From NCBI GenBank assembly GCA_023260615.1, contig JALQUY010000097.1, positions 1 to 5,649 on the forward strand: DNA of 5,649 nucleotides. Reading direction: 5' to 3'. This DNA is from Schleiferiaceae bacterium. GTDB lineage: Bacteria; Bacteroidota; Bacteroidia; Flavobacteriales; Schleiferiaceae. Made by a program: the position numbers and the translations under genes. The notes below the pieces were generated by a model. That model had not been told where the DNA came from, searched no databases, and saw only the letters and a program-made list of their open reading frames with translations. Positions 1 through 5,649 of the stretch are shown piece by piece; position 1 is the stretch's first letter, and every line of letters begins with the position of its first letter.

Positions 1-76
1 CTAGCCCTCTAGCCCTCTAGCCCTCTAGCCCTCTAGCCCTCTAGCCCTCTAGCCCTCTAGCCCTCTAGCCCTCTAG
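1..76. repeat. 8-bp tandem repeat array (CTAGCCCT)n downstream of rel
   Basis: Nine perfect copies of CTAGCCCT fill 1-72, followed by a partial unit CTAG at 73-76. The array starts in phase at base 1, so it probably continues beyond the window. It lies just downstream of the rel stop codon; read on the rel strand the unit is AGGGCTAG. No copy carries a substitution, which points to recent expansion by slippage or to active homogenisation. The unit length is not a multiple of three, and a TAG appears once per 24 bases in each of the six frames, so the array is noncoding on both strands. On the minus strand GGG tracts recur with five-base gaps (CTAGA), matching the usual G-quadruplex pattern. 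There are no unique spacers, so it is not a CRISPR array. Function is unknown. Confidence 0.97.
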
Positions 77-91
77 CGCGCCAAAGGCGCT
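76..91 (-). terminator. Small GC-rich hairpin after rel, weak terminator candidate
   Basis: GCGCC at 78-82 and GGCGC at 86-90 are perfect inverted repeats around a three-base AAA loop. The stem can be lengthened by one or two pairs if a single G/C is bulged (AGCGCC on the minus strand against GGCGCgCT). It begins a few bases after the rel stop codon on the transcribed strand. No T tract follows; the GGG-rich array comes next instead. It is therefore not a classical intrinsic terminator, but hairpin plus G-rich array could act as a transcript 3' end or exonuclease barrier. Confidence 0.3.
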
Positions 92-93
92 CC

Positions 94-101
94 CTAGCCC
101 T
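94..101. repeat. Isolated copy of the array unit over the rel stop codon
   Basis: The bases CTAGCCCT at 94-101 are identical to the unit of the array at 1-76. On the minus strand this copy encodes the end of rel: the last bases of Lys732, then Gly733 and the TAG stop. It is separated from the array by 17 bases (77-93) that can form a small hairpin. The identity is seen directly; that the array arose by duplication of this gene end is inference. Confidence 0.9.
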
Positions 102-2295
102 TAGAAAACTCCCGCTCTACGCGGTCTATACCTTTAATGCCTTTTAGCAGGTTTGCGAGGTTGCTGAGTTGGCTCCGGTCCGTTACATGCACAGCTATAG
201 TCCCATGGAAGACTCCGTCATGGCTATCGATGTGCAAGGAGCGAATGTCAATGCTCAGTTCGTTGGAAATCAGAGAGGTAACCTTCATGATTAGTCCTGA
301 CGTGTCCATGCCAGAGAATCTCAAGGTCGCGTTGAATCCTTGCCCTTCTTGTCCACTGGCCCAGCGTGCCAAGATGACTTTTTCCGCAAAACGCCCTTGC
401 AGATGAACGGCATGACGACAGTCCGTACGGTGCACCTGAATCCCGTTTTCTTCCACAAAACCAAAAATCTGATCCCCTTGGATAGGGTGGCAGCAGGTAG
501 CCATGCTATGTTCCAGGATGACCTGGTCGGGGCCAAATACGATCCGACGTGAGGCTTCTGAAATTTCCTTTAAGTTGGCGCCTTTTGGACGAAAACGCCG
601 ACGCAAGTACTGGTAAAAGCCACCGGATTCTTCCTGGATAAAGCTTCGCAAATGCTCAGTGCCGAACTGTCCAGAGCCAAAGCGTTCGTAGAGTTCCTTA
701 GGATTGCGCAGGCTGAAGAAATTGAGCATTTTTTGAGTGGTGCTCTGATTTAATTCAGACTTGGCTTTTTTCAAGGCGCGTTGAAGCAGTCGTTTGCCTC
801 GGTCTTGAGTGTCGCGTTGGTGGTCGCGCAGGTACTGGCGAATTTTGGACTTTGCTTTGGGTGTTACTACCCAGTTTTCCCAATCTGGCTGCGGGCGTTG
901 TGCCTCAGACGTGAGAATTTGAACTTGATCTCCACTTTGGATTTCATAGCTCAATGGGACTAGTTTGCCATTGACTTTGGCTCCAAGCGTGGACATACCT
1001 AAGTCCGTGTGGATTTCAAAGGCGAAGTCCAGGGCGGTTGCATGCTTCGGTAAGGTGAGCATTTTACCTTGTGGAGTAAAGGCAAAGACTTCCTCGTTGA
1101 AGAGTTGTAGCTTGAACTGATCAACAAATTCAACAGCGCTATCCCCCTGGTTTTCAATGGCCTCTCTAATTCGACTAACCCATTCATCGAGCGCAGCATT
1201 GCCGGAATTGTCCTCCTTGTAGCGCCAATGTGCCGCATAGCCTTTTTCGGCTTCTTCGTCCATGCGCTGAGAGCGAATTTGCACTTCAATCCAATGCCCC
1301 TCAGGTCCCATTACGGTGATGTGAAGGGATTCGTAGCCATTGGCTTTTGGCGCGGTAATCCAATCGCGCAAACGGCGTGGATTGGGTCGGAATACCGCGG
1401 TGATTACGGAATAGGCGCGCCAGATGTCCGCTTTTTCGCGTTTGGCGTTGGTGTCCAGAATGATGCGAATCGCATACTTGTCATAGACCTCTTCAAACGT
1501 GACGCCCTGATTGAGCATTTTACGCCGAATGGAAAAGATGCCCTTGTTGCGTCGTTTGACCTCAAAATCAAGACCTTCGGACTCAAGCAGCGATTCAATG
1601 CTCTGGCTAAAGCGCTCGAGGTAGATGGCGTCGTCCTCTTCTGCCTCGTCCAGCTTGCGCTCAAGCTCGTCGTAGGTTTCGGGCTCTGTGTATTTCAGTC
1701 CTAAATCTTCAAATTCGGACTTAATGTGGTAAAGACCCATTCGGTGCGCGAGAGGAGCAAATATGTACAGGGTTTCACTCGCAATTTTTAGCTGCTTGTG
1801 GTAGGGCATTCCATCTAGCGTGCGCATGTTGTGCAAGCGATCCGCCATCTTTACCAAAATCACCCGAACGTCATCACTGATAGACAGCAACAACTTTCGA
1901 AAATTTTCCACCTGCATGGAGCTGGATTGGTGGTCAAAAATGCCCTGAATCTTGGTCAAGCCTTCTACCATGTAGGCAATGGAAGGCCCAAACATGTGCT
2001 CCAAATCTTCTTTGGTATAGTCGGAATCCTCCACCACATCGTGCAATAAGGCGGCGGCGATGGACTGAGGGCCGAGGCCAATCTCCTTGGTTACGATGAG
2101 TGCGACGTCGAGGGGATGGGTGATGTAGGGTTCGCCCGATTTTCGCCGAACGTCCTTGTGCGCATCTGCAGCTACTTTGTAGGCTTTGCGAATCAAAGCC
2201 AAATCTTCCTTGTCCCCGCCGCGGGATTCCACGGCGCGGAGTAGGCCTCGGTATTTGTTCCGAACTAGTTTTTCGAAGTCGACGCTGGATTCCAT
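94..2295 (-). CDS. rel: Bifunctional (p)ppGpp synthetase/hydrolase, RelA/SpoT family
   Basis: This is a 733-residue long RelA/SpoT homologue, the normal length. It makes (p)ppGpp from ATP and GDP/GTP and hydrolyses it, acting in the cytoplasm and at the ribosome during the stringent response. The N-terminal HD hydrolase domain keeps its metal-binding residues: His60 (EPYITH), His85-Asp86 (LHDVVED) and Asp152 with Asn156 (KMADRLHNM). The synthetase domain follows at about 235-365, with Asp272 in YDKYAIRII, Tyr321-Glu322 in KANGYESLH and Glu337 in IEVQIRS. The substrate-loop motif is Arg308-Leu-Arg-Asp311, the basic RxKD-like type of bifunctional Rel rather than the acidic ExDD of RelA. A TGS domain spans about 398-462, a zinc-finger-like part has Cys601-Cys602, His622 and Cys626, and an ACT domain ends the protein (about 655-733). 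The start is set by family N-termini, which need about ten residues before KYRGLLRA; the next Met is residue 101. It overlaps fah by 31 bp. No Shine-Dalgarno is seen. A second in-frame TAG lies at 73-75. Confidence 0.97.
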   Translation of the reverse strand: MESSVDFEKLVRNKYRGLLRAVESRGGDKEDLALIRKAYKVAADAHKDVRRKSGEPYITHPLDVALIVTKEIGLGPQSIAAALLHDVVEDSDYTKEDLEHMFGPSIAYMVEGLTKIQGIFDHQSSSMQVENFRKLLLSISDDVRVILVKMADRLHNMRTLDGMPYHKQLKIASETLYIFAPLAHRMGLYHIKSEFEDLGLKYTEPETYDELERKLDEAEEDDAIYLERFSQSIESLLESEGLDFEVKRRNKGIFSIRRKMLNQGVTFEEVYDKYAIRIILDTNAKREKADIWRAYSVITAVFRPNPRRLRDWITAPKANGYESLHITVMGPEGHWIEVQIRSQRMDEEAEKGYAAHWRYKEDNSGNAALDEWVSRIREAIENQGDSAVEFVDQFKLQLFNEEVFAFTPQGKMLTLPKHATALDFAFEIHTDLGMSTLGAKVNGKLVPLSYEIQSGDQVQILTSEAQRPQPDWENWVVTPKAKSKIRQYLRDHQRDTQDRGKRLLQRALKKAKSELNQSTTQKMLNFFSLRNPKELYERFGSGQFGTEHLRSFIQEESGGFYQYLRRRFRPKGANLKEISEASRRIVFGPDQVILEHSMATCCHPIQGDQIFGFVEENGIQVHRTDCRHAVHLQGRFAEKVILARWASGQEGQGFNATLRFSGMDTSGLIMKVTSLISNELSIDIRSLHIDSHDGVFHGTIAVHVTDRSQLSNLANLLKGIKGIDRVEREFSKG

Positions 2296-3569
2296 GACAA
2301 TGCTGGAAGTAAGGTAGCAGAAACCTCGCCAAAGCCAATGCGCAAGCCGTCTTTTTTGCAGTACCCGCGCATGATTACGGTGTCGTGGTCCTCAATGAAG
2401 CCCCGCTGGCTTCCGTCCGAAAGGGTGACGGGCTCTTTGCCGTTCCACGTAATCTCGAGCATGGAACCAAAGCTTCCTTTCTCAGGACCGCTAATCGTAC
2501 CGCTTCCCATGCAGTCTCCCGCATTAATCAGACAACCGTTGATGGTGTGATGCGCAAGCTGCTGGGCCATAGACCAGTACATGTGCTTGAAATTGCTTTG
2601 GCAGACCACCGTTTCAGGATGCCCTTGCGGTGCGATACTCACCTCCAAGTGCACATCGACATTTGCTCCTTTGGGGTCCTGTTGCAAATAGGGTAGGGGG
2701 CTGGGGTCTTCTTGGTTAGGGCGATCTGCGCGAAAGGGAGCCAACGCATCCAGAGTGACAATCCAAGGCGAAATGCTGGTCGCAAAATTTTTCGCCAAGA
2801 AAGGGCCCAGAGGAACGTATTCCCATTGCTGGACATCCCGGGCACTCCAATCGTTCAAGAGGGCCAGGCCAAAAATGTATTCTTCCGCGCGTTCTACGGG
2901 GATGGGCGTCTCGCCGGTGGGGCCGTCGCCCGTGATGAAGGCCATCTCGAGCTCAAAGTCCACCTTGATGGAGGGGCCAAAGACGGGCGCCGGATCGTTG
3001 GGGCCCTTGCTCTGACCGTTGGGACGTCGAATGTTCACCCCACTTTCCACGATGGTCGAACTGCGGCCATGGTAGCCCACAGGGAGGTGCAACCAGTTTG
3101 GCAATAGGGCGTTCGCAGGATCTCGGAACATACTTCCGACGTTGGTGGCATGTTCTCGGGAGGCGTAGAAATCGGTGTAGTCGCCAATGAAGACCGGCAG
3201 AACGGCTTCTACCTCGGCTATGGGCCATTCAATTTCGGCGCGTTGCTTGGATTTGTCTTCGAGGTCTGATCCGGCGGCATAGAGTTCGGCAATTCGGCTG
3301 CGAACGGCACGCCAAACGGGACGCCCCAACGAGATGAACTCATTTAAGGCTTCTTGACCAAATAATCCTTCCGGCAGTTCCAAGTCGTCAAAGTAGCCCA
3401 GCTGCTGCAAGGCATTCAAATCCAGAGCGGTATCGCCAATGCGGGAGGCACAAACGAACAGCTCATCCGGACGCTCGATGACCCCAAATGGGATGTTCTG
3501 CAGGGGGAAGTCAGACTGTTCAGAAACTGGTAGAAAACTCTGGGATTTTGGGTCGGAGAGGGGGTGCAT
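2265..3569 (-). CDS. fah: Fumarylacetoacetase (fumarylacetoacetate hydrolase)
   Basis: This 434-residue enzyme catalyses the last step of tyrosine/phenylalanine catabolism through homogentisate, cleaving fumarylacetoacetate to fumarate and acetoacetate. The N-terminal SH3-like domain holds FLPVSEQSDFPLQNIPFGV at 12-30, matching the start of the animal enzymes. The catalytic domain has the metal ligands Asp133 (YTDFY), Glu206 and Glu208 (FELEMAF) and Asp240 (LLNDWSARD), the catalytic His140 (SREHATN), and Arg149, Lys260 and Glu363. All but Glu363 sit seven residues after the mouse positions as I recall them; its alignment is less certain. The ATG at 3567-3569 is chosen because it begins just before the conserved N-terminus. 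An upstream in-frame ATG at 3741-3743 would add 58 unconserved residues antisense to glyA. The C-terminus ends the conserved fold at RIGFGEVSATLLPAL, then adds about ten residues (SWNPASTSKN) encoded in the stretch overlapping the rel start. It is divergent from glyA across 37 bp. Confidence 0.96.
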   Translation of the reverse strand: MHPLSDPKSQSFLPVSEQSDFPLQNIPFGVIERPDELFVCASRIGDTALDLNALQQLGYFDDLELPEGLFGQEALNEFISLGRPVWRAVRSRIAELYAAGSDLEDKSKQRAEIEWPIAEVEAVLPVFIGDYTDFYASREHATNVGSMFRDPANALLPNWLHLPVGYHGRSSTIVESGVNIRRPNGQSKGPNDPAPVFGPSIKVDFELEMAFITGDGPTGETPIPVERAEEYIFGLALLNDWSARDVQQWEYVPLGPFLAKNFATSISPWIVTLDALAPFRADRPNQEDPSPLPYLQQDPKGANVDVHLEVSIAPQGHPETVVCQSNFKHMYWSMAQQLAHHTINGCLINAGDCMGSGTISGPEKGSFGSMLEITWNGKEPVTLSDGSQRGFIEDHDTVIMRGYCKKDGLRIGFGEVSATLLPALSWNPASTSKN

Positions 3570-3583
3570 TTGGCGTACTTTTG
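3547..3583 (+). promoter_or_regulatory. Putative Bacteroidota-type promoter of glyA
   Basis: TACTTTTG at 3576-3583 matches the Bacteroidota -7 consensus TAnnTTTG at every fixed position. A TTTG at 3547-3550 could be the -33 element, but the 25-base spacer is a few bases longer than usual. A start of transcription a few bases downstream would leave a leader of roughly 15-20 bases before the glyA ATG. The -33 part lies inside the first codons of the divergent fah gene. The consensus is established knowledge; use of this site is inference. Confidence 0.45.
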
Positions 3584-3606
3584 AGGCACAAGTTACCACC
3601 AATCTT

Positions 3607-4878
3607 ATGGAACACGATAGCGCAATTTTCCAACTTATTGAGGCTGAGAAGCAACGCCAAATCAACGGCATCGAGCTTATCGCCTCCGAGAACTTTACCA
3701 GCCCTGCGGTCATGCAAGCCGTGGGCTCCGTATTAACGAACAAGTACGCAGAGGGTTACCCCGGCAAGCGGTACTACGGAGGTTGTGAAATTGTCGACCA
3801 AGTGGAAGATTTGGCGCGCAACCGTGCCTGTGAGCTTTTTGATGCGGAATATGCCAACGTCCAGCCCCACAGCGGTAGCCAAGCCAATGCGGCCGTCTAC
3901 CTCGCTTGCTTGCAGCCCGGCGACACCATCATGGGTTTTGACTTAAGCCACGGCGGTCATTTGACCCATGGCAGCCCCGTAAGCTTCTCGGGAAAGACCT
4001 ACCGCGCTGTGTTCTACGGGGTGGAGAAGGAGACCGGTTTGCTCAACTACGATACGATTCGCGAGATCGCCCACCGCGAGAAGCCCAAAATGCTCATCTG
4101 TGGCGCATCCGCCTATTCACGGGATTTGGACTACGCCAAATTCCGCGAAATCGCCGACGAGGTGGGCGCCTTACTGCTCGCCGACATCTCTCACCCCTCG
4201 GGCTTAATCGCCAAAGGCTTGTTGAACGATCCCATGCCCCATTGCCACTTTGTGACAACCACTACGCACAAGACCTTGCGCGGTCCACGCGGCGGTATGA
4301 TCATGATGGGTCAGGACTTTGAAAACCCATGGGGTCTGACGACGCCTAAAGGGGAGATCCGTATGATGTCCAACCTGCTCGACATGGCCGTATTCCCTGG
4401 CATTCAAGGCGGCCCCTTGGAGCATGTGATTGCCGGCAAGGCGGTGGCTTACGGCGAAGCCTTGCAGGACGACTACTTCAACTACATCGTACAGGTCCAA
4501 AAGAACGCCCAAGCATTAGCGAGTGCATTGGTTGGCCGTGGCTACGAGATTATTTCAGGCGGAACTGACAACCACTTGATGCTGATTGATTTGCGCAACA
4601 AAGGCGTAACCGGTAAGACAGCGGAAGCCGCCTTGGTTCAAGCCCACATTACGGCCAATAAGAATATGGTGCCCTTTGACGACAAATCGCCCTTTGTTAC
4701 CAGTGGTATTCGACTTGGAACGCCTGCCATTACTACGCGTGGATGTGTCGAATCCGACATGGACAGCATCGCTGGTTTTATCGATGAAGTGCTGATGAAT
4801 GCAGAGGATTCCAGCAAAATCAAGGCAGTTGGAGACGCTGTGGTCGCCATGATGAAGGACAAGCCTCTATTCGCGTAA
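3607..4878 (+). CDS. glyA: Serine (glycine) hydroxymethyltransferase
   Basis: This 423-residue PLP enzyme interconverts serine plus tetrahydrofolate with glycine plus 5,10-methylene-tetrahydrofolate and is the main entry to one-carbon units. The N-terminus ELIASENFTS (23-32) and the EGYPGKRYYGG loop (49-59) are family signatures. PLP is held by the internal-aldimine Lys222 in TTTTHKTLRGPRGG. Asp193 and His196 lie in ADISHPSGLIA, corresponding to Asp200 and His203 of the E. coli enzyme with the same seven-residue offset as Lys222/Lys229. FPGIQGGP follows. The ATG at 3607 fits the family N-terminus (EHDSAIFQLIEAEKQRQ); the frame is open upstream to 3439, but those residues are unconserved and antisense to fah. 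No Shine-Dalgarno is visible, as is usual in Bacteroidota. The next gene starts two bases after the TAA. Confidence 0.98.
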   Translation: MEHDSAIFQLIEAEKQRQINGIELIASENFTSPAVMQAVGSVLTNKYAEGYPGKRYYGGCEIVDQVEDLARNRACELFDAEYANVQPHSGSQANAAVYLACLQPGDTIMGFDLSHGGHLTHGSPVSFSGKTYRAVFYGVEKETGLLNYDTIREIAHREKPKMLICGASAYSRDLDYAKFREIADEVGALLLADISHPSGLIAKGLLNDPMPHCHFVTTTTHKTLRGPRGGMIMMGQDFENPWGLTTPKGEIRMMSNLLDMAVFPGIQGGPLEHVIAGKAVAYGEALQDDYFNYIVQVQKNAQALASALVGRGYEIISGGTDNHLMLIDLRNKGVTGKTAEAALVQAHITANKNMVPFDDKSPFVTSGIRLGTPAITTRGCVESDMDSIAGFIDEVLMNAEDSSKIKAVGDAVVAMMKDKPLFA

Positions 4879-4880
4879 CG

Positions 4881-5294
4881 ATGCGGCCGCAGGTTACGAT
4901 TGAAGCAACGGTCCAAGCCGATTTGGCGACCGTTTGGTCCGCATGGACCGAAGGCGAGCACATCACAGGATGGAATTTTGCCGACCCCAGCTGGCATTGC
5001 CCATGGGCGAAATCTGACGTTCGCGTTGGAGGTTCGTACACGGCCCGAATGGAAGCCCGCGACGGCAGCTTTGGCTTTGAATTCGGGGCGACCTACACGC
5101 TGGTGGAGCACCATAAGGAGTTACATTCTACGATGGGAGACGACCGAAAGATTTGGGTCACCTTCGAAGAAGTGCCTGGTGGGGTGCATGTGGTCGAGCG
5201 CTTTGAAGCGGAAGACCAAAATCCCGTTGAGATGCAGCAAGCCGGCTGGCAAATGATTCTCAACAATTTTAAGGCCTACGCCGAAGGCTTGTAA
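4881..5294 (+). CDS. SRPBCC / AHSA1-like (START-fold) protein
   Basis: This is a 137-residue cytosolic protein of the SRPBCC superfamily, of the type annotated 'activator of Hsp90 ATPase 1 homologue' or 'polyketide cyclase'. The whole protein is one helix-grip domain: an opening strand (VTIEATVQADLATVWSAWT, 5-23), the family stretch ITGWNFADPSWHCPWA (28-43), RVGGSYTARMEARDGSFGFEF (48-68, near the central sheet), then ERFEAEDQNPVEMQQAGWQ (106-124) leading into the long C-terminal helix that lines the ligand cavity. No catalytic residues are known for this subgroup and the ligand is unknown; the Hsp90 name is only homology. There is no signal peptide. The ATG lies two bases after the glyA stop with no ribosome binding site, so it is probably translated by coupling to glyA. 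Whether it has any role in serine or folate metabolism cannot be told. Confidence 0.9.
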   Translation: MRPQVTIEATVQADLATVWSAWTEGEHITGWNFADPSWHCPWAKSDVRVGGSYTARMEARDGSFGFEFGATYTLVEHHKELHSTMGDDRKIWVTFEEVPGGVHVVERFEAEDQNPVEMQQAGWQMILNNFKAYAEGL

Positions 5295-5302
5295 TCTTCG
5301 GC
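5280..5302 (+). terminator. Inverted repeat over the AHSA1-like stop codon, weak terminator candidate
   Basis: GCCGAAG at 5280-5286 pairs perfectly with CTTCGGC at 5296-5302, with a nine-base loop that contains the TAA stop codon at 5292-5294. Only ATTCGCTTT follows, not a continuous T run, so termination would be weak at best. It could instead weaken reading into the DUF4197 gene or stabilise the glyA mRNA. Seven base pairs at this spacing can also occur by chance. Confidence 0.3.
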
Positions 5303-5338
5303 ATTCGCTTTGCATAGCCTTCCCTAAAAATTCTTGCA

Positions 5339-5649
5339 ATGCGTAGTCTTTTGTTTTCCGTGATCCTGGTTGGCGCGACCTTCAGTGCCTGTGCTCAGAT
5401 TAAACTGCCGGCGCCACCCGCGAGTGCAGCGCAAGCCCTCCAGGGCTTGAAGAACCTGCAAGGTGCAGAAGCGGGTCCAAGTGCGAAAGAAATAGGTCAA
5501 GGCCTCAAAGAAGCGCTTGATGCGGGCGTATCAACGGGTGTAGCTCAACTGAGCCAAGACGGCGGCTTTGCCAAAAGTCCGGTCTACCGCATTCCCTTGC
5601 CACCAGAAATCAAGGCTTTGGAAGACAAAGTGCGCAAGAATCCGGTGCT
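5339..5649 (+). CDS. DUF4197 family exported protein or lipoprotein, 3' truncated by window end
   Basis: An open frame begins at the ATG at 5339-5341 and runs off the right edge after 103 codons, so only the N-terminal part is seen. Residues 1-17 form a signal peptide: Arg2, a hydrophobic core LLFSVILVGATF, then SACAQ. Cys18 sits in a tolerable lipobox (FSAC), but Ala17-Cys18-Ala19 before Gln20 also fits a signal peptidase I site (AxA^Q), so lipidation is uncertain. A low-complexity Ala/Pro/Gln linker covers about 23-48. The stretch EIGQGLKEALDAGVSTGVAQL (51-71), then GGFAKSP and RIPLPPEIKALEDKVRK, is the typical start of DUF4197 proteins, whose function is unknown. The gene lies 44 bp after the AHSA1-like gene on the same strand; an A-rich stretch (CTAAAAATT, about 7-15 bases before the ATG) is the only start-site signal. 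Confidence 0.85.
   Translation, partial: MRSLLFSVILVGATFSACAQIKLPAPPASAAQALQGLKNLQGAEAGPSAKEIGQGLKEALDAGVSTGVAQLSQDGGFAKSPVYRIPLPPEIKALEDKVRKNPV

Noticed and set aside
1..76. CRISPR array or eukaryotic-type telomere repeat
   Set aside because: There are no unique spacers, so it is not CRISPR. The unit resembles CCCTAA-type telomeres only superficially (CTAGCCCT), and the adjoining genes are bacterial and chromosomal.
1228..1704. 158-codon plus-strand open frame inside rel
   Set aside because: It is antisense to the conserved synthetase domain, has no family resemblance, and is best read as a shadow of rel codon usage.
2265..2295. Frameshift or sequencing error explaining the fah/rel overlap
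   Set aside because: Both proteins are complete: fah reaches its conserved C-terminal RIGFGE...LLPA stretch and rel has a normal N-terminus, so no frame break is needed.
1934..2338. 134-codon minus-strand open frame overlapping the rel 5' end
   Set aside because: It is rel's HD-domain region read in another frame; the Arg/Ser-rich translation is typical of an out-of-frame shadow.
3439..3606. N-terminal extension of glyA
   Set aside because: The extra 56 residues are antisense to conserved fah codons and are not part of the glycine hydroxymethyltransferase family.
3570..3743. N-terminal extension of fumarylacetoacetase to the ATG at 3741-3743
   Set aside because: The extra 58 residues do not resemble the family, run antisense through the conserved glyA start, and the family N-terminus begins near the ATG at 3567-3569.
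4638..5114. 158-codon minus-strand open frame across the glyA / AHSA1-like junction
   Set aside because: It is antisense to two well-supported genes and its translation has no recognisable domain.
5305..5312. Possible -7 element (TCGCTTTG) for the DUF4197 gene
   Set aside because: It has a mismatch in the TA part and no -33 element at a suitable distance; too weak to annotate.

Overview
This 5.65 kb window looks like chromosomal DNA of a member of the Bacteroidota, probably a Flavobacteriales-like marine or freshwater lineage of medium GC. The reasons are the protein types (a Rel with an RxRD synthetase motif, a glycine hydroxymethyltransferase with the ADISHPSGLIAKG signature, a Bacteroidota-style AHSA1-like protein, a DUF4197 protein), the lack of Shine-Dalgarno sequences before every start, and one good match to the Bacteroidota -7 promoter element (TAnnTTTG). 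The taxon is inferred from family resemblance only; no search was run.

Layout: positions 1-76 are an 8-bp tandem array (unit CTAGCCCT on the + strand, nine full copies plus CTAG) running off the left edge. Next to it is the 3' end of a bifunctional (p)ppGpp synthetase/hydrolase gene (rel, minus strand, 94-2295). Upstream of rel on the same strand, and overlapping its start by 31 bp, is fumarylacetoacetase (fah, 2265-3569). A 37-bp divergent gap (3570-3606) separates fah from glyA (plus strand, 3607-4878). Two bases after glyA comes a small SRPBCC/AHSA1-domain gene (4881-5294), and after 44 bp a secreted or lipoprotein DUF4197 gene (5339 onward) that is cut by the right edge. The window is almost fully coding; no stretch over 300 bases lacks a gene.

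Working together: fah (last step of tyrosine breakdown, giving fumarate and acetoacetate) and glyA (serine/glycine and one-carbon folate metabolism) are divergent and share a very small control region. fah and rel look like one overlapping transcription unit, which would link an amino-acid catabolic gene to the stringent-response enzyme. glyA and the AHSA1-like gene look translationally coupled. The genes are ordinary housekeeping or catabolic genes. I see no defence, mobile or biosynthetic system. The most unusual item is the tandem array at the left edge, whose unit also occurs exactly over the rel stop codon and whose minus strand fits a G-quadruplex pattern.
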